This document shows, piece by piece, positions 1 through 10,000 of a stretch of 64,000 nucleotides of DNA. The stretch's first letter is position 1. Every line of letters starts with the position of its first letter. Location of the stretch: contig JAQGDQ010000086.1 of assembly GCA_030141605.1 (NCBI GenBank), forward strand, positions 57,418-121,417, written 5' to 3'. The notes beneath the pieces were generated by a model that worked only from the letters and a program-made list of their open reading frames with translations, did not search any database and was not told where the DNA came from. Position numbers and translations under genes: made by a program. The DNA comes from Tubiluchus corallicola (taxonomy: Eukaryota; Priapulida; Priapulimorpha; Priapulimorphida; Tubiluchidae).

Positions 1-243
1 ACACACCACACTGCACCACACCATACCACTGCACCACACTGCACCACCCACACTCCACACCACACCACCCACACCATAATACTCCACCGCATCACACAGC
101 ACTGCACCACAACACCTACCCACACACCACACCACCCACTCCATACCACACTACCGACACCACACCCCACACAGCCTATCACCCCACCACACCATCCATA
201 GCACAACACACAAAGCACACGACCACCACACCACATCAAATCC
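1..243. repeat. CCACA/CACCACA-rich low-complexity tract
   Basis: The first 243 bases are made almost entirely of imperfect CACCACAC, CTGCACCA and CCATACCA blocks without a fixed period. The G content of the + strand is very low. It looks like a degenerate satellite or minisatellite that continues outside the window. No coding frame is credible here. Confidence 0.85.
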
Positions 244-687
244 ACCACCTCACGTGGTGATCATGATGTTGATGATGATGATGGCAACGATGGTGACACC
301 TATAGCACAAGCACTAACAGCACAGCATTACAACAAAACCATTCCAAACATTTTTCACAAAGTTGAAACTATGTGCTATAAATATAATAAATAGCAAAGG
401 CCCCGCAAAAGATTTTGCGTATAAATACACGTATAATCAATAACACGCGAACATCCTACACAGTCCTCATTTATAACGCAAAGCCCGTAACATCCTGCCT
501 ACCGTTTGTTTACTTACCTAACGCAAACCCGTAGCAGGCAGCTTTTTGCTGAATTAAAGTTATAAGCAGAGTAGAGTACAATGGATGACGTCACAACAAT
601 GCCTTTGCGTCAGCAATTTTCTAAGTGAAAATTGCCGAAAATAGAACTCCTAATTAACTCGTCGGTACTTCTCTCGGTGGACCTGCC
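244..687. other. Gene-free stretch with a consensus CRE palindrome
   Basis: There is a short (GAT)n run at about 271-283, a TATAAATA-like string near 419, and a perfect TGACGTCA palindrome (CREB/ATF consensus) at 586-593. The last two could belong to a promoter for the ZC2HC1-type gene 1 kb downstream if that gene has a non-coding first exon. That link is an inference. I see no ORF with coding character. Confidence 0.4.
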
Positions 688-1150
688 CTAACATATAGCC
701 CACATCATCGTGTAGCCCTGTCCTTCCTCTTTGTAAAGAGCCCCATATCTCCTTCCAAGAGTCCCACCAGGCGCCGCCAGAACGTTTTTACCGCAGGCTG
801 TTTGGTCAAAATTACGAAAAAATCGCGAGTTGGGTCCGGGAAAACGCCCGTTGCGGGGCGCCCTGGCCCTCTCGCGAATTCTAAATAGGCCTATGACACC
901 CACCGCTAAACGGGCTATCTATCCATAGCCAGCACCCCCCTCGGCCCGTTCCCGTTCTCTACATCTCAGGCGTATAACTTTTGCAAAAAACGACCGAAAA
1001 ATGGCCATTTTTGGAGGTTTTTCGCCCCCCGTTCCTCCCGGTGGGCCCCATTCGAAAAATAAACCCCCAATGAGACGACACTAGATCGAGACCTTTCGTT
1101 TGATATATAGATCGCCGCAAATGGTGCCCTCGTGCGGGCTGTAGCCTCGA
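688..1150. other. GC-rich patch of unknown origin
   Basis: This patch is far richer in G, C and CpG than its surroundings and carries no recognisable protein. A 16-base perfect palindrome, AAAAATGGCCATTTTT, lies at 997-1012. The patch runs into a (TA)n tract at about 1154-1172. A sharp composition change that ends in a microsatellite is typical of an inserted repeat, but a CpG-type promoter is also possible. The 71-codon open frame on its minus strand has no family features and is not called as a gene. Confidence 0.4.
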
Positions 1151-1620
1151 ATCTTATATATATATATATATATTAAGATACCAAGAATATTAATATAAGA
1201 GTATAGATTAACAGCTTTGAGGAACATTCTAAATTACTTTGAGGAACATTCTTAAATTAGGTTGCCTAGGCTCCGCGTAAAAGAACGTTTGACGCTGGCC
1301 TTTCAGTAATGTGCAGAGCTTCTAACCGAAGCTGTGGGCATAAAGAATTCTTAATCATGAATATTTCATAAACTGCTTCTCATGCTAAGATATAGGGTGA
1401 CTTGATTTCTACCTAGTGCTTACAAGAAAGAGGAACTGTACATGATAGCCACAATTGCAAAAGTGTCTCGGTAATTCGATTAACTGACAGGTGTAATCTG
1501 GAAAAGCCGTCTGTTTCGAAACTGGGAGGAGACTTGTACTTCATTTATACAGTTTAGCAGTAAAGAAAGTGTTTAGGAACCACTTTTGCCGCGTGAAAAT
1601 TTCTTGTCCTTGCCACAGCC

Positions 1621-2025
1621 ATGAGTAAAACAGCAGGTGAAACTCCCCCTGCTCATCTCAAGCTTACACCATGCGGAGTTTGCAACCGAACATTCGCATC
1701 TGAAGCCCTGACAAAACACGAGCCGATTTGCAAGAAAAATGCAGCAAAGGACAGAGGAGTATTCGATTCTGGAAAACAGCGTGCAGCGGGCACTGACATA
1801 CCGGAGGAGAAGACACTGCGTCCAGGAGAAAAACCTGCACCACATGACAGTAAAACATCGTCCAACTGGAGAGCCGAACACGAGGACTTTATCGCGACAG
1901 TAAGAGCAGCAAAAGAACAACCTCCAGAAAAGTCCACAGCAGAAGCTAAGCCAGGACCAGCACCGGCAATGAGCATTGGACAACCAGCTTCGAAGAAGGC
2001 AGGAGGTAAACCTGCTAAGAAATAA
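1621..2025 (+). CDS. ZC2HC1: ZC2HC1-family C2HC zinc-finger protein, single short exon
   Basis: The 134-residue protein starts in a good context (CACAGCCATGA). A C2HC finger uses C18, C21, H33 and C37. It is followed by VFDSGKQRAAGTDI (47-60) and SNWRAEHEDFIATVRAAK (81-98), two blocks that typify ZC2HC1A/B after the first finger. Those proteins are about 300 residues with a second C2HC finger. Here the frame ends after one finger and a Lys/Pro/Ala-rich tail (GGKPAKK). The coding region is intronless. It may be a retrocopy, a shortened paralogue or a lineage-specific compact form. A possible splice acceptor (CCTTGCCACAG) ends at 1618, just before the ATG, so a 5' non-coding exon is possible. 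The molecular role of the family is poorly known. The 158-codon frame on the opposite strand is a shadow. Confidence 0.8.
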   Translation: MSKTAGETPPAHLKLTPCGVCNRTFASEALTKHEPICKKNAAKDRGVFDSGKQRAAGTDIPEEKTLRPGEKPAPHDSKTSSNWRAEHEDFIATVRAAKEQPPEKSTAEAKPGPAPAMSIGQPASKKAGGKPAKK

Positions 2026-2254
2026 TGGAAGTTGTGGATATTGTATCACGTTTTTACAATTTACAAAAATACCTGATCGTGCTTCATTGTGTCTAGTTGG
2101 ACATCTTTTTCATACAAGTGTTTAAACACAGTTTAGCTGTCACTTTTATTTGTTTAAAAAATATTTTCTTTCTTTGTTTAATACTTTTCGTTAAACTCTT
2201 GCTAGAAATATTATGTATTATGAAATACAGGGTGTCCTATATTCTAAAATCTGT

Positions 2255-2260
2255 AATAAA
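2255..2260 (+). terminator. AATAAA poly(A) signal of the ZC2HC1-type gene
   Basis: AATAAA lies 230 bases after the stop codon of the 1621-2025 gene. It is followed by a T/GT-containing stretch, which would give a 3' UTR of about 250 bases. Consensus match only. Confidence 0.5.
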
Positions 2261-2734
2261 TGTACTTAATGTAGTCCTATAATCGTGGAATTTATTTTTT
2301 AACATAGTGTAGTGAAATGCTTTGGCACGCACAGAGCCTGTGGTGAAATCGATTACACATTAAGTTGGTTGTTACATAATTATTTTAGCGAAAGGCTTTA
2401 TATAAACGTGCGAAGTTGCGTAGTCGGCGACAGGAGGCTCGTACATTGATACATTCTTTGTTGTGCCACAGTAAAAATTTCATCTATTGGCGACTCCTCT
2501 TACTGGTTTACATAATACACCTCTTTTTATTAATTGTATGTAGTATATATTAATTGATCGAGTTTGTTACAGTTGATATCTATATACATCTGTATGTGCA
2601 TCTTTTATTGTTTTACGCTATTTATTATATGTTTCATATACAGATGGAGTTTCTAGACCTCAGAGACATACGAAATTTTCTGTCAGTACACTATGATGTC
2701 ACTATCATAATTATGTCATTGTCGTGAAGAGTTT

Positions 2735-3008
2735 GCAGACATATCGACACAGACATTTGGACACAGGATGCTTCGCCACAAAACTTTTGCACACATAGAT
2801 CATTTGAACACAAGGTATTTTGGACACATAGGTAATCGGGACACACATGTAATTCGAACACAGATTCCTTTGGACACGTAAGCACTTTGGACACAGACAT
2901 TTGGATACACAGGTCATTTGGATACATGGGTAATTTAGACATCTAGGTGATCTGGACACAGGTTATTTGGACACAAAAATCATTTGGAGACACAGACTAT
3001 TTGGTCAC
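2735..3008 (+). repeat. Left array of a 15-18 bp TTGGACACA minisatellite
   Basis: About 15 degenerate units resembling ATTTGGACACAnnGGTn follow each other, mostly 15-18 bases apart. The minus strand stays open over 80 codons because many units are multiples of three. It encodes a monotonous CVQM/YVSK-type repeat, which is a by-product of the array and not a gene. The same unit recurs in reverse complement at 4393-4733. Confidence 0.85.
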
Positions 3009-3069
3009 TATAGTTATATATATGTATATAATAATGTATATGTAATTATATAATATATTGTAACATAAA

Positions 3070-3572
3070 TTACCCAGTGAAATAAAACAAATAGAATCTC
3101 TCCACCACTTTAAAAAGAAATTAAAACAATATCAATATAACAGGTTTCAACTTCCACATTGTGCATCTGATACTAATTACACGGACTCCACTTTCATATA
3201 CCCCCGCCCCTGACTCCATATAATGATTAAAAATGAAATTTTTTAAAAAAAATTATGTAATGTAATACGTGTTATGTTAGTTTCGTGTTTCGTAATGTTA
3301 AATGTATAAATAGTGTGCACTATGTAATGTAAAATTTAATGTACTTTCCTATAATTGTTTGTGAAAATATTTTAATATGGTATTTGTAAATATGTTCATT
3401 ATATTGTATATAGTTTTTAGTTTAGCACTTTAGTTTTTTAGTATGCACTGGACGCATTTGTCTTGAACAGTGTTGTTATTTTAACATTACGCTGAGGCTA
3501 ACTCAATTTTATTATAATGAGGGAACCGTTTTTATGACAAATAAAGAATTAATATATATATATATATATATA
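3070..3572 (+). mobile_element. 5'-truncated non-LTR retrotransposon (LINE) tail
   Basis: From 3070 a 47-codon frame ends at TGA 3211-3213. It starts LPSEIKQIESLHHFKKKLKQ, which matches the usual C-terminus of LINE reverse-transcriptase ORFs (LP-x-EI ... SL-x-x-FK-x-x-LK-x-Y). It is followed by about 330 bases of AT-rich 3' UTR-like sequence, an AATAAA at about 3539 and a terminal (TA)n run at about 3551-3572. The catalytic part is absent, so this is a dead insertion. The clade (CR1/L2/Jockey-like) cannot be fixed from so little sequence. Confidence 0.65.
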
Positions 3573-4145
3573 AGCTGCAAAAGAGTGCAAGAGTTACGAC
3601 AAGTGCTTCACGACTTTGATCCTTTCATACAGTCACACTGATATATTAGGAGTGAAAGCATTTATTTCAGAGGTATGGAAATGAGCTATTTATTGTATCA
3701 TTATGATCAATTAGTGATCGCCGGTTGATCAGTTCTCAAAAGATAAACCAAGTACGTTGTTTTCAAAGAAGCTATACTTGTAGAAATATGCTGCGACACT
3801 AACTAAGGTGAGAATGTTGAAATTTATTCACACTTGCAGCCACTGTGTGGTTAATCAACCAAAATTCTTCATCGCATGCTAAACTGCACGAACCAAAAAG
3901 TGTTTTTATTGCCCATATTAACAACTTGTATAGAAAAATCTTCTAGGACAAACGACTCTTCTAATGTTCATCGTTTTATTTTAATTGCTGCTCAAAACAT
4001 CTTAGTGACTTGTCAGTAATGCATCACTTTTAGAGTGCGGTTTCTCAGTTTAATTAGAGTGAAAAAGTTGCAGCAAGGAATCGCGCCGTACCGCACCAGT
4101 CGCATCTATCGCAGTTACCACAATCGCCGCAGCTACCGTCACCGC

Positions 4146-4161
4146 ATGCGGATATCCGCAT
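4146..4161. repeat. 16-bp perfect palindrome in a CGC-rich patch
   Basis: ATGCGGATATCCGCAT is its own reverse complement. It ends a short GC-rich patch (about 4081-4160) made of CGCA, CCGC and ACCG triplet-like words between the two inverted arrays. Its function is unknown. Confidence 0.7.
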
Positions 4162-4392
4162 ACTGTTAAAACGCCCTAATATTTTATAATTTTTGACCTG
4201 CAGTTTGCTGTTACTGTGCGAGAGTTAGGTTCGAGGTAACTAGAAAAATAATCTTATTCAAAGCAGATAATATTATAATTCGTTTGATTCACGTTTTTTG
4301 AGACATCAGAAACTCTTGTATTTTGCAAAAAAGCATTTGATTTCAGCCGTCCAGCCCCATCTCTATGACTTTGTTTTAATGCATAAATAAGT

Positions 4393-4733
4393 TGTGTCCG
4401 AAAATGCCCAGTATCCGAAAGTTCTATTTGTTCAAATAACCTATGCATCCAAAATACCTAGTGTCCAAATGTCCTACGTATCCAATTTACCTTGTGTGCA
4501 AATGGCCCATGTGTCCAAAATGCTTGTGTCCAAACTTACCTTGTGTCCAATTGTCCTATCTGTCCAAAACACCTAGTATCTGAATGACCCATGTGTCTAA
4601 ATTGCCTTATACCCAAGTAACTTAGGTGTCCATACTGCTTATGTCCAAATAGCTCATGTGCCCAAAATATTCCGTGTTCAAAATGTTTGCGTCGAAATAG
4701 CCAGTGTGTAAAAATCCCTGTGTACAAAACCCT
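4393..4733 (-). repeat. Right array of the same minisatellite, inverted
   Basis: About 20 degenerate GTGTCCAAAT units, the reverse complement of the unit at 2735-3008, are spaced 15-19 bases apart. As in the left array, one strand encodes a VQM/VSK-type periodic string by chance. Together the two arrays form long imperfect inverted repeats around a 1.4 kb centre. Confidence 0.85.
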
Positions 4734-5281
4734 TGTAACATTACCTATCAAAATGTGCAGTTGAACAAGAAGATTAAATTTTTTAGCTTTTTTCTAAAAT
4801 TTTTTTTGAAAATTTGTTCAGTTTCAATTGTAAGTCCATCAGTACCTTTATTTCCAGAAACAGCTTCCGTTTATTTTCAGTGTCCATAACTGGACTAGAT
4901 ATAGGCCAAGACCAGGTGGGAACAGTAGAGCCTACTATATGACTACTGTATATGTAAATACATAATTATAAATAAACATACCTTGTCTAATGCCAGTAAA
5001 GACAGACAGATGATTTTCAGATCACACGACCTTTGCAAGTGTAATAAAGAAACTTACGACCTAACATTGACAACGGGTAAAGATGCCATAGAATAACCTG
5101 CAGTCCATTAACCCGTAATTTGCATTTTACCGATTTGCATATGGAGTATAGCTACTTGACTTTTTGTTTAACATCATTCTTAATTTACTGTGGTTTTTAT
5201 ACACTTGTTGCTTATCAAATGTTGGCAGTCATAGTAAGATCGTTATAACTGGTTGTCATCTTTTACACTAACAATTGCAAT

Positions 5282-5389
5282 TTTACATTTTTGCTAGGCT
5301 TGTTGGCTGCTGGCTATGCAAAACAATTCATTTGTAGGAACTGCAACAGGCAGGGACATGTAAGTCTTACCAAGTCAAAATGCCAATAA
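5282..5389 (+). pseudogene. Zinc-knuckle-like protein fragment
   Basis: In one frame the sequence reads AKQFICRNCNRQGHV, then SLTKSKCQ and a stop. This has a C-x2-C-x4-H core and a later Cys, as in zinc knuckles of transposon-encoded proteins or CCHC nuclear proteins. A good acceptor (TTTTTGCTAG, ending 5297) precedes it and GTAAGT follows the GGH codons, so it could instead be one exon of an unseen gene. No partner exon was found. It is most likely a decayed fragment or a chance match. Confidence 0.25.
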
Positions 5390-5460
5390 TTAATAAAATT
5401 AAATTAACGAAAACTATAATACAGTACATGAAAACGTAAAGAAAGCTGGTTGTACAGTAA

Positions 5461-5466
5461 TTTATT
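5461..5466 (-). terminator. Candidate poly(A) signal of the XKR gene
   Basis: TTTATT on the + strand is AATAAA on the minus strand, 705 bases past the XKR stop codon. It is a consensus match in AT-rich DNA, so its weight is modest. Confidence 0.35.
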
Positions 5467-6170
5467 AAATTCATTTTAAATAAAAATTTACTGTACATAT
5501 ATTACACAACAAACCACTCAAATTACACATACTTCACAACAAAAAATTCTAGGCAATAGGTCCCACAGGCTTGTTCAAGTTGAAGGCTTTTTGAGTCACT
5601 AGAGCGAGCTGTAAGTTAAGTTTCCATTTTGTTGTACAGAATTTCAGTTGTTTACCTGCCTGCATATATATACATTACACAATAATTAAAGAGAAATCTC
5701 CACTTACATTTATACAAATGATTTACAATTTATACATAACTGCAATATGTACAGTACACAAACAAAAATACTGTTGCCACTACCATAAAGAATGACCAAT
5801 CCACTGTGTCTAACAATATAATTTAATACATCTGGGTTTTGGATAATGATCACAAAATTTTAACAGTAAATTTTTGTTGAACATGACTATAAGTTGGCGA
5901 GCTTGAGTAAATTGCAGAGGTGCCTAATTAAATTCTGCCACACATATTTGACATAATCATAATGAAAACTAAGTGATTCGTCTAAGTGATTTACATAGAC
6001 GGATTAACACAGTTAAATCGGGATTAATTCAAAGTAATACGAACCAATTGCTTGAATTATAAATCTGTTATATGGCAAATTACCCTATAATACATAATGG
6101 TAGGCAGTTTTAGGTGGCAACAATGTCCCGAGATTTAAAAAGTAGGCCTGACAGATTGACATAGCAAGTG

Positions 6171-8495
6171 CTACAACTGGGTTTCCCCTAAATCCCTTAA
6201 GTCTAAATTTCTAATATTCAATCGCTGAGTTGTTAACTTTGGCTGTGAAATGTTCTCCCGATCCATTTCAGCATCGGAATCTGCACCGGATTCTCCACCC
6301 ATAAATGTGTCTGGCCGCAAAGGTATACGCATTCGAGTAGACATTATTTGGTTCGTGATATCTTTGGGAACAGTTTTTGAACGGGGTACATTTCCGCCAG
6401 ACACTGTCCGCTTCCGTGATATGTCATTGTTGCCATCGTAACTGAACCGTTTCTGATTGAAACGATTTCGGTGTGGATGAGATGTTATCTGCTCTGAATG
6501 TACACTGCCATAAATATTATTCTGATGTTCACCACTTAACTGCCTTTCATAAGCTTGCAATACTTCGGGAGTAAGAATGATTTCATTTGTACCAGGTTTA
6601 CAGGGAGGAAACTTATTTGGCCTAGAAAGGTCATCTGACCATGGTCGCCTTTTCATGGCGTTTATATACATACTTTCTATGCTATTATTCATATCTGATG
6701 GTGATTTAGCCCGATACATATTATAATAGTTCTTTTCATTTGCGTACAAATTTGGCACACCATTTGGAAAATTACCCTGGAAACTGTTGTTGAGGAAACC
6801 ACTGCGCTGAAATGCACCATTTTGGTGGCTCAAGTGACCTGGATATCCACCTGTGTAGTTTCCGTGAAAACTATTGCCATGGATAGGAAAACAGCTGCTA
6901 CTATGCGTGTGCATGGTATAGTTACTGTGATCACTATAATGCGACATGCGTTTCTGCTGGACACTAACACCACCATCACTCACCAGTGATGACCTTTTGT
7001 TCGGATCATTTATATGTTCCATTTCTCGTTTTGGATGTTCTCTTAGTTTTACAGACCCGTTCCCAATAATCCCATTTGAAATGGGCGTATCACAGATTCC
7101 CTTTTCAGGCGATATTGTCTGTGTAACACTAGTAAACTCGTGCTTCTTTTCTGGCATCCAGAAAGGCCTTTCCATGCGACCAAGGCCTTGTGGAACTGGA
7201 GGAGGCACGAACGAGCTTGGTTTCTTTTTCTTGCGTTTGATTCTTGGATTAAACCGACAATTGAAAATGCCTTGTATATTGCTGTTGTATGAATGATGTC
7301 GACGTAAAGATGGTATGTGACCATTTGTGCGATGTTGTAATTTGCTGTCTAAAGAACCATGCCTGTTGCCATTTGTCATATGGCGATATTGAGCAGTAGT
7401 TGATTTTTGTAGGCCATTAGTATGTTTGTTGCAAGAACCAAGTTTGCACCCAGCACATTCAGAACGGTGAGAACCCACACTTAATGCACTACCATATTTC
7501 ACTCGCAATTTGCTAACATGGAAATACTTATAGTACATGATCATAAATATGATCCCTGCTACAAAACAACCCCAAACTATGCACAGAACTGGTACATGGA
7601 ACCACTCCCAAGTAGTTTTCATTCTGACCCAGACTGCCATCAACAAACTGTTTTCAACGAGCATTATGCTATAGAATGCAACCATCCGATGTCTAGACTG
7701 GCCTTCTTGAAGATTTAGAAAACAGAACACATAAATTACAGCAACTCCCATCGAAACAACATATCTACGTGGAGTTCGTGTTGCGTCACTGAAAAAGATG
7801 ATGTTTTGCGAAAGTAACCACAGTAACATACTGATCCAATGAAGGCCAATGACCAGAAACAACCAGTAAGAGTACAGAGTTGCATATACAGTAAGGGCCG
7901 TCACACGTGCCGTGACTGTTCCTAATCTCCACAAGAACTGAGAGATGACGCCCATCCATGTCATTACAATGGCATCTGCATTCTTTCTTCGCATATTTTT
8001 ATTATATGAAGCCAGTGCCCAACACACACAAAATAAGGACAAGCTTGTAGAAACAATGTTAAGATCTGTAACAGGATGTGTCCAGATGTAATACAATTGA
8101 ATCATTAACATTGGACCTGCTTCACAAAACCCATGTAGAAGTCTTAACGTGCAAAGATCACGAATTTCAGATTTCGCATGGGTCATATCCACGGGGATGA
8201 ATAGCTTGCAGTATCGCCAGAGAACGCCACTGCAGAAACCGTGAATGACCGAGATGAAGGTCAAATCGCACTTGTCTTTTGTGTTTGCATCACGGAAGTA
8301 CCATACTAATGACATTGTCTGTGTGAGTATGACTGATGAGCAGATGAATCCCATGCTCATTCCAAACCATAGCAGCTCTCCACTTTCATAAAATGAATAA
8401 ACGCTGACCAGATCAAAAACTACATCACAAAAATAAGAAGCCATTGAAACAATATTGAACAGCACGTCACATAATGGTAAATATTCATGTGCCAT
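6171..8495 (-). CDS. XKR: XK-related (XKR4/6/7-type) membrane protein, intronless CDS
   Basis: The 774-residue protein starts at a strong context (GCAACCATGG). Residues 1 to about 325 form the XK-related domain with about 8-10 hydrophobic segments, at roughly 8-32, 40-63, 115-160, 176-232, 245-262, 272-292 and 302-325. Family landmarks include the N-terminal DVVFDLVSVYSFY block with nearby WFGMSMGF, and the central LRLLHGFCEAGPMLMIQLYY. XKR proteins are plasma-membrane proteins; XKR4, 8 and 9 are caspase-activated phospholipid scramblases. Residues from about 326 to 774 form a long Ser/Asn/His/Arg-rich cytoplasmic tail (for example RIKRKKKKP), longer than in human XKR4 (650 residues in total). 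Scramblase activity is plausible but not shown. The acidic ADSDAEMDRE near the C-terminus is the only caspase-site-like segment I noticed. Vertebrate XKR genes have several coding exons; this one has none interrupted. Confidence 0.93.
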   Translation of the reverse strand: MAHEYLPLCDVLFNIVSMASYFCDVVFDLVSVYSFYESGELLWFGMSMGFICSSVILTQTMSLVWYFRDANTKDKCDLTFISVIHGFCSGVLWRYCKLFIPVDMTHAKSEIRDLCTLRLLHGFCEAGPMLMIQLYYIWTHPVTDLNIVSTSLSLFCVCWALASYNKNMRRKNADAIVMTWMGVISQFLWRLGTVTARVTALTVYATLYSYWLFLVIGLHWISMLLWLLSQNIIFFSDATRTPRRYVVSMGVAVIYVFCFLNLQEGQSRHRMVAFYSIMLVENSLLMAVWVRMKTTWEWFHVPVLCIVWGCFVAGIIFMIMYYKYFHVSKLRVKYGSALSVGSHRSECAGCKLGSCNKHTNGLQKSTTAQYRHMTNGNRHGSLDSKLQHRTNGHIPSLRRHHSYNSNIQGIFNCRFNPRIKRKKKKPSSFVPPPVPQGLGRMERPFWMPEKKHEFTSVTQTISPEKGICDTPISNGIIGNGSVKLREHPKREMEHINDPNKRSSLVSDGGVSVQQKRMSHYSDHSNYTMHTHSSSCFPIHGNSFHGNYTGGYPGHLSHQNGAFQRSGFLNNSFQGNFPNGVPNLYANEKNYYNMYRAKSPSDMNNSIESMYINAMKRRPWSDDLSRPNKFPPCKPGTNEIILTPEVLQAYERQLSGEHQNNIYGSVHSEQITSHPHRNRFNQKRFSYDGNNDISRKRTVSGGNVPRSKTVPKDITNQIMSTRMRIPLRPDTFMGGESGADSDAEMDRENISQPKLTTQRLNIRNLDLRDLGETQL

Positions 8496-9116
8496 GGTTG
8501 CTGCCTCTTATTGCCAACCACTATGCACATTAAAGGAAGAACACTGCATTAAATAAATGCGAGGATTTATTAAAGATGTTTGACATTTAGCTTTTTGTTC
8601 AAAATGTATGTTAGATGCCAAAAATGTTCAAACAATGGTACATGTTTTAAGGACGACATAGAGTGAATATCATGTTACCATTTTTGAAAGTCGCCTGTCT
8701 CAAACAGGAAGGCAACTCACTTGGGATTTTCCAAAGCATTCATCATCTTATTCTCTTCACATTGCAATCATATCAGCGTATCTTATGATCGTACCGACAC
8801 CGTGCACTTCAAATAAGCGCAATTTACTAATCCACACTCAGATATTCTCTTTGAGCGCATCAATCGCACTATCTTCGGGGATTATTACACCGACAACGCC
8901 TGATGTAGTTCGCGCACGAAATGTCTGCAATATTATTTCTTTCTGGAGGATGTCATATTCTCAATGCGTCTCATACAGCTGTCTGCAATATATATGTAAA
9001 TGTCGCAGTTAATATACGCTTAGCGCAATTTGTCGGAATTAAGCGCCGAATTCACAAGAGATGATGATGTCAGTACTTTTAAGGTTCCTTGGTCGTGCTT
9101 GGCATAATCATTTAAT
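8496..9116 (-). other. Probable 5' UTR exon segment of the XKR gene
   Basis: On the minus strand a very strong acceptor (CTTGTTTCTTTTTTTCAG) ends at 9117, opening an exon that could run uninterrupted into the XKR start codon at 8495. The segment is moderately CpG-containing near 8800-9060 and has no conserved protein frame. A weaker acceptor (CTTCCTGTTTGAG) ends at about 8699. The first exon and promoter would then lie further right and are not identifiable. Confidence 0.4.
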
Positions 9117-10000
9117 CTGAAAAAAAGAAACAAGAAACTGTAAATGTAGGCTAGCTTATAAAAGTGCCAACGGAAACGGGAAAGTGTAAAAGCAAATTTA
9201 CTCGTCCCACAATGTATGATTCGTGGAAAACAAAATAAAATACGTGAGGCAGTTTGATAGAAATAGTTTAATTATTACGTTAGAAATACACAGTAAATTG
9301 AATCACTTGAAAGGCTTAGATCTTACAATGGTTGTATGTTGATTTATAATTATGTTTAACTAATATTTCTCAAGCTTTAGGCGTCATGCTTAAACGAATA
9401 TAAAGTGTTTAACGGTACAATGCCCTGAATATGTAAGACATGCAAGTTTCAAGAAAACACTGCTTCAAGCCGACCAAACATGATAAAGTTGGCTCACTTA
9501 AGAAAGAAATTACCATAAAAAGCGAAAAAAGCCGTCTGATTTGCGACGCACAAGAACGCTTTTGTCCGCCCTGACAAGTGTAATAATTGGGATACTGACG
9601 AATATTGACTGATGTGCAAATTAGAACAAATTTTCACATCGAAATTGTCTGTTGGAATCAATGTTAGATATTCAAATCGCAGCAATTTTCACTGGCTTAC
9701 GTTTATTGAGGCTAAGAACGTATACACGCTCGCATACGGTTTTTTGTCAGTCACTATCATAACTCAACTTTATAAGTGTGCAGTTGTTAGGTCTGCTAAT
9801 ATGTAACCCGTGTAAAGACGGTGAAATGCCACAAAAACGGTGATGGAACATGCGGCTATAGAATGTGGTTTACACGACTGCGTAGTTAACCAGAACGGAT
9901 TTGATTTGGCCAATTATTTTGTTTGGTGGATTTGATTTGGTGGAAGAATATATTAAATTAAAATTACGTATACACGAGTGAGGACAATGACGCGTTACGG

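Larger units (their letters stand above)
4734..6170. other. Intergenic stretch and XKR 3' flank
   Basis: No supported gene. It holds a zinc-knuckle-like coding fragment at 5282-5389, and the part above about 5461 is probably the 3' UTR of the minus-strand XKR gene. The rest is plain AT-rich sequence. Confidence 0.5.

Noticed and set aside
1573-2049. 158-codon open frame on the minus strand over the ZC2HC1-type gene
   Set aside because: Cys/Phe/Ser-rich, no family match, fully antisense to a conserved coding frame. It is a shadow.
2691-2959. Two overlapping minus-strand frames of 82-83 codons with CVQM/YVSK repeats
   Set aside because: They are translations of the minisatellite array. The same pattern appears from the inverted array at 4394-4751.
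6250-7718. Plus-strand frames at 6250, 6946 and 7518 and the minus-strand frame at 7049
   Set aside because: All lie inside the XKR coding exon in other frames and show no conserved residues.
1621-8495. Ancestral linkage of ZC2HC1 and XKR
   Set aside because: In human, members of both families lie on chromosome 8q but many megabases apart, and both families have several members, so adjacency here carries little weight.
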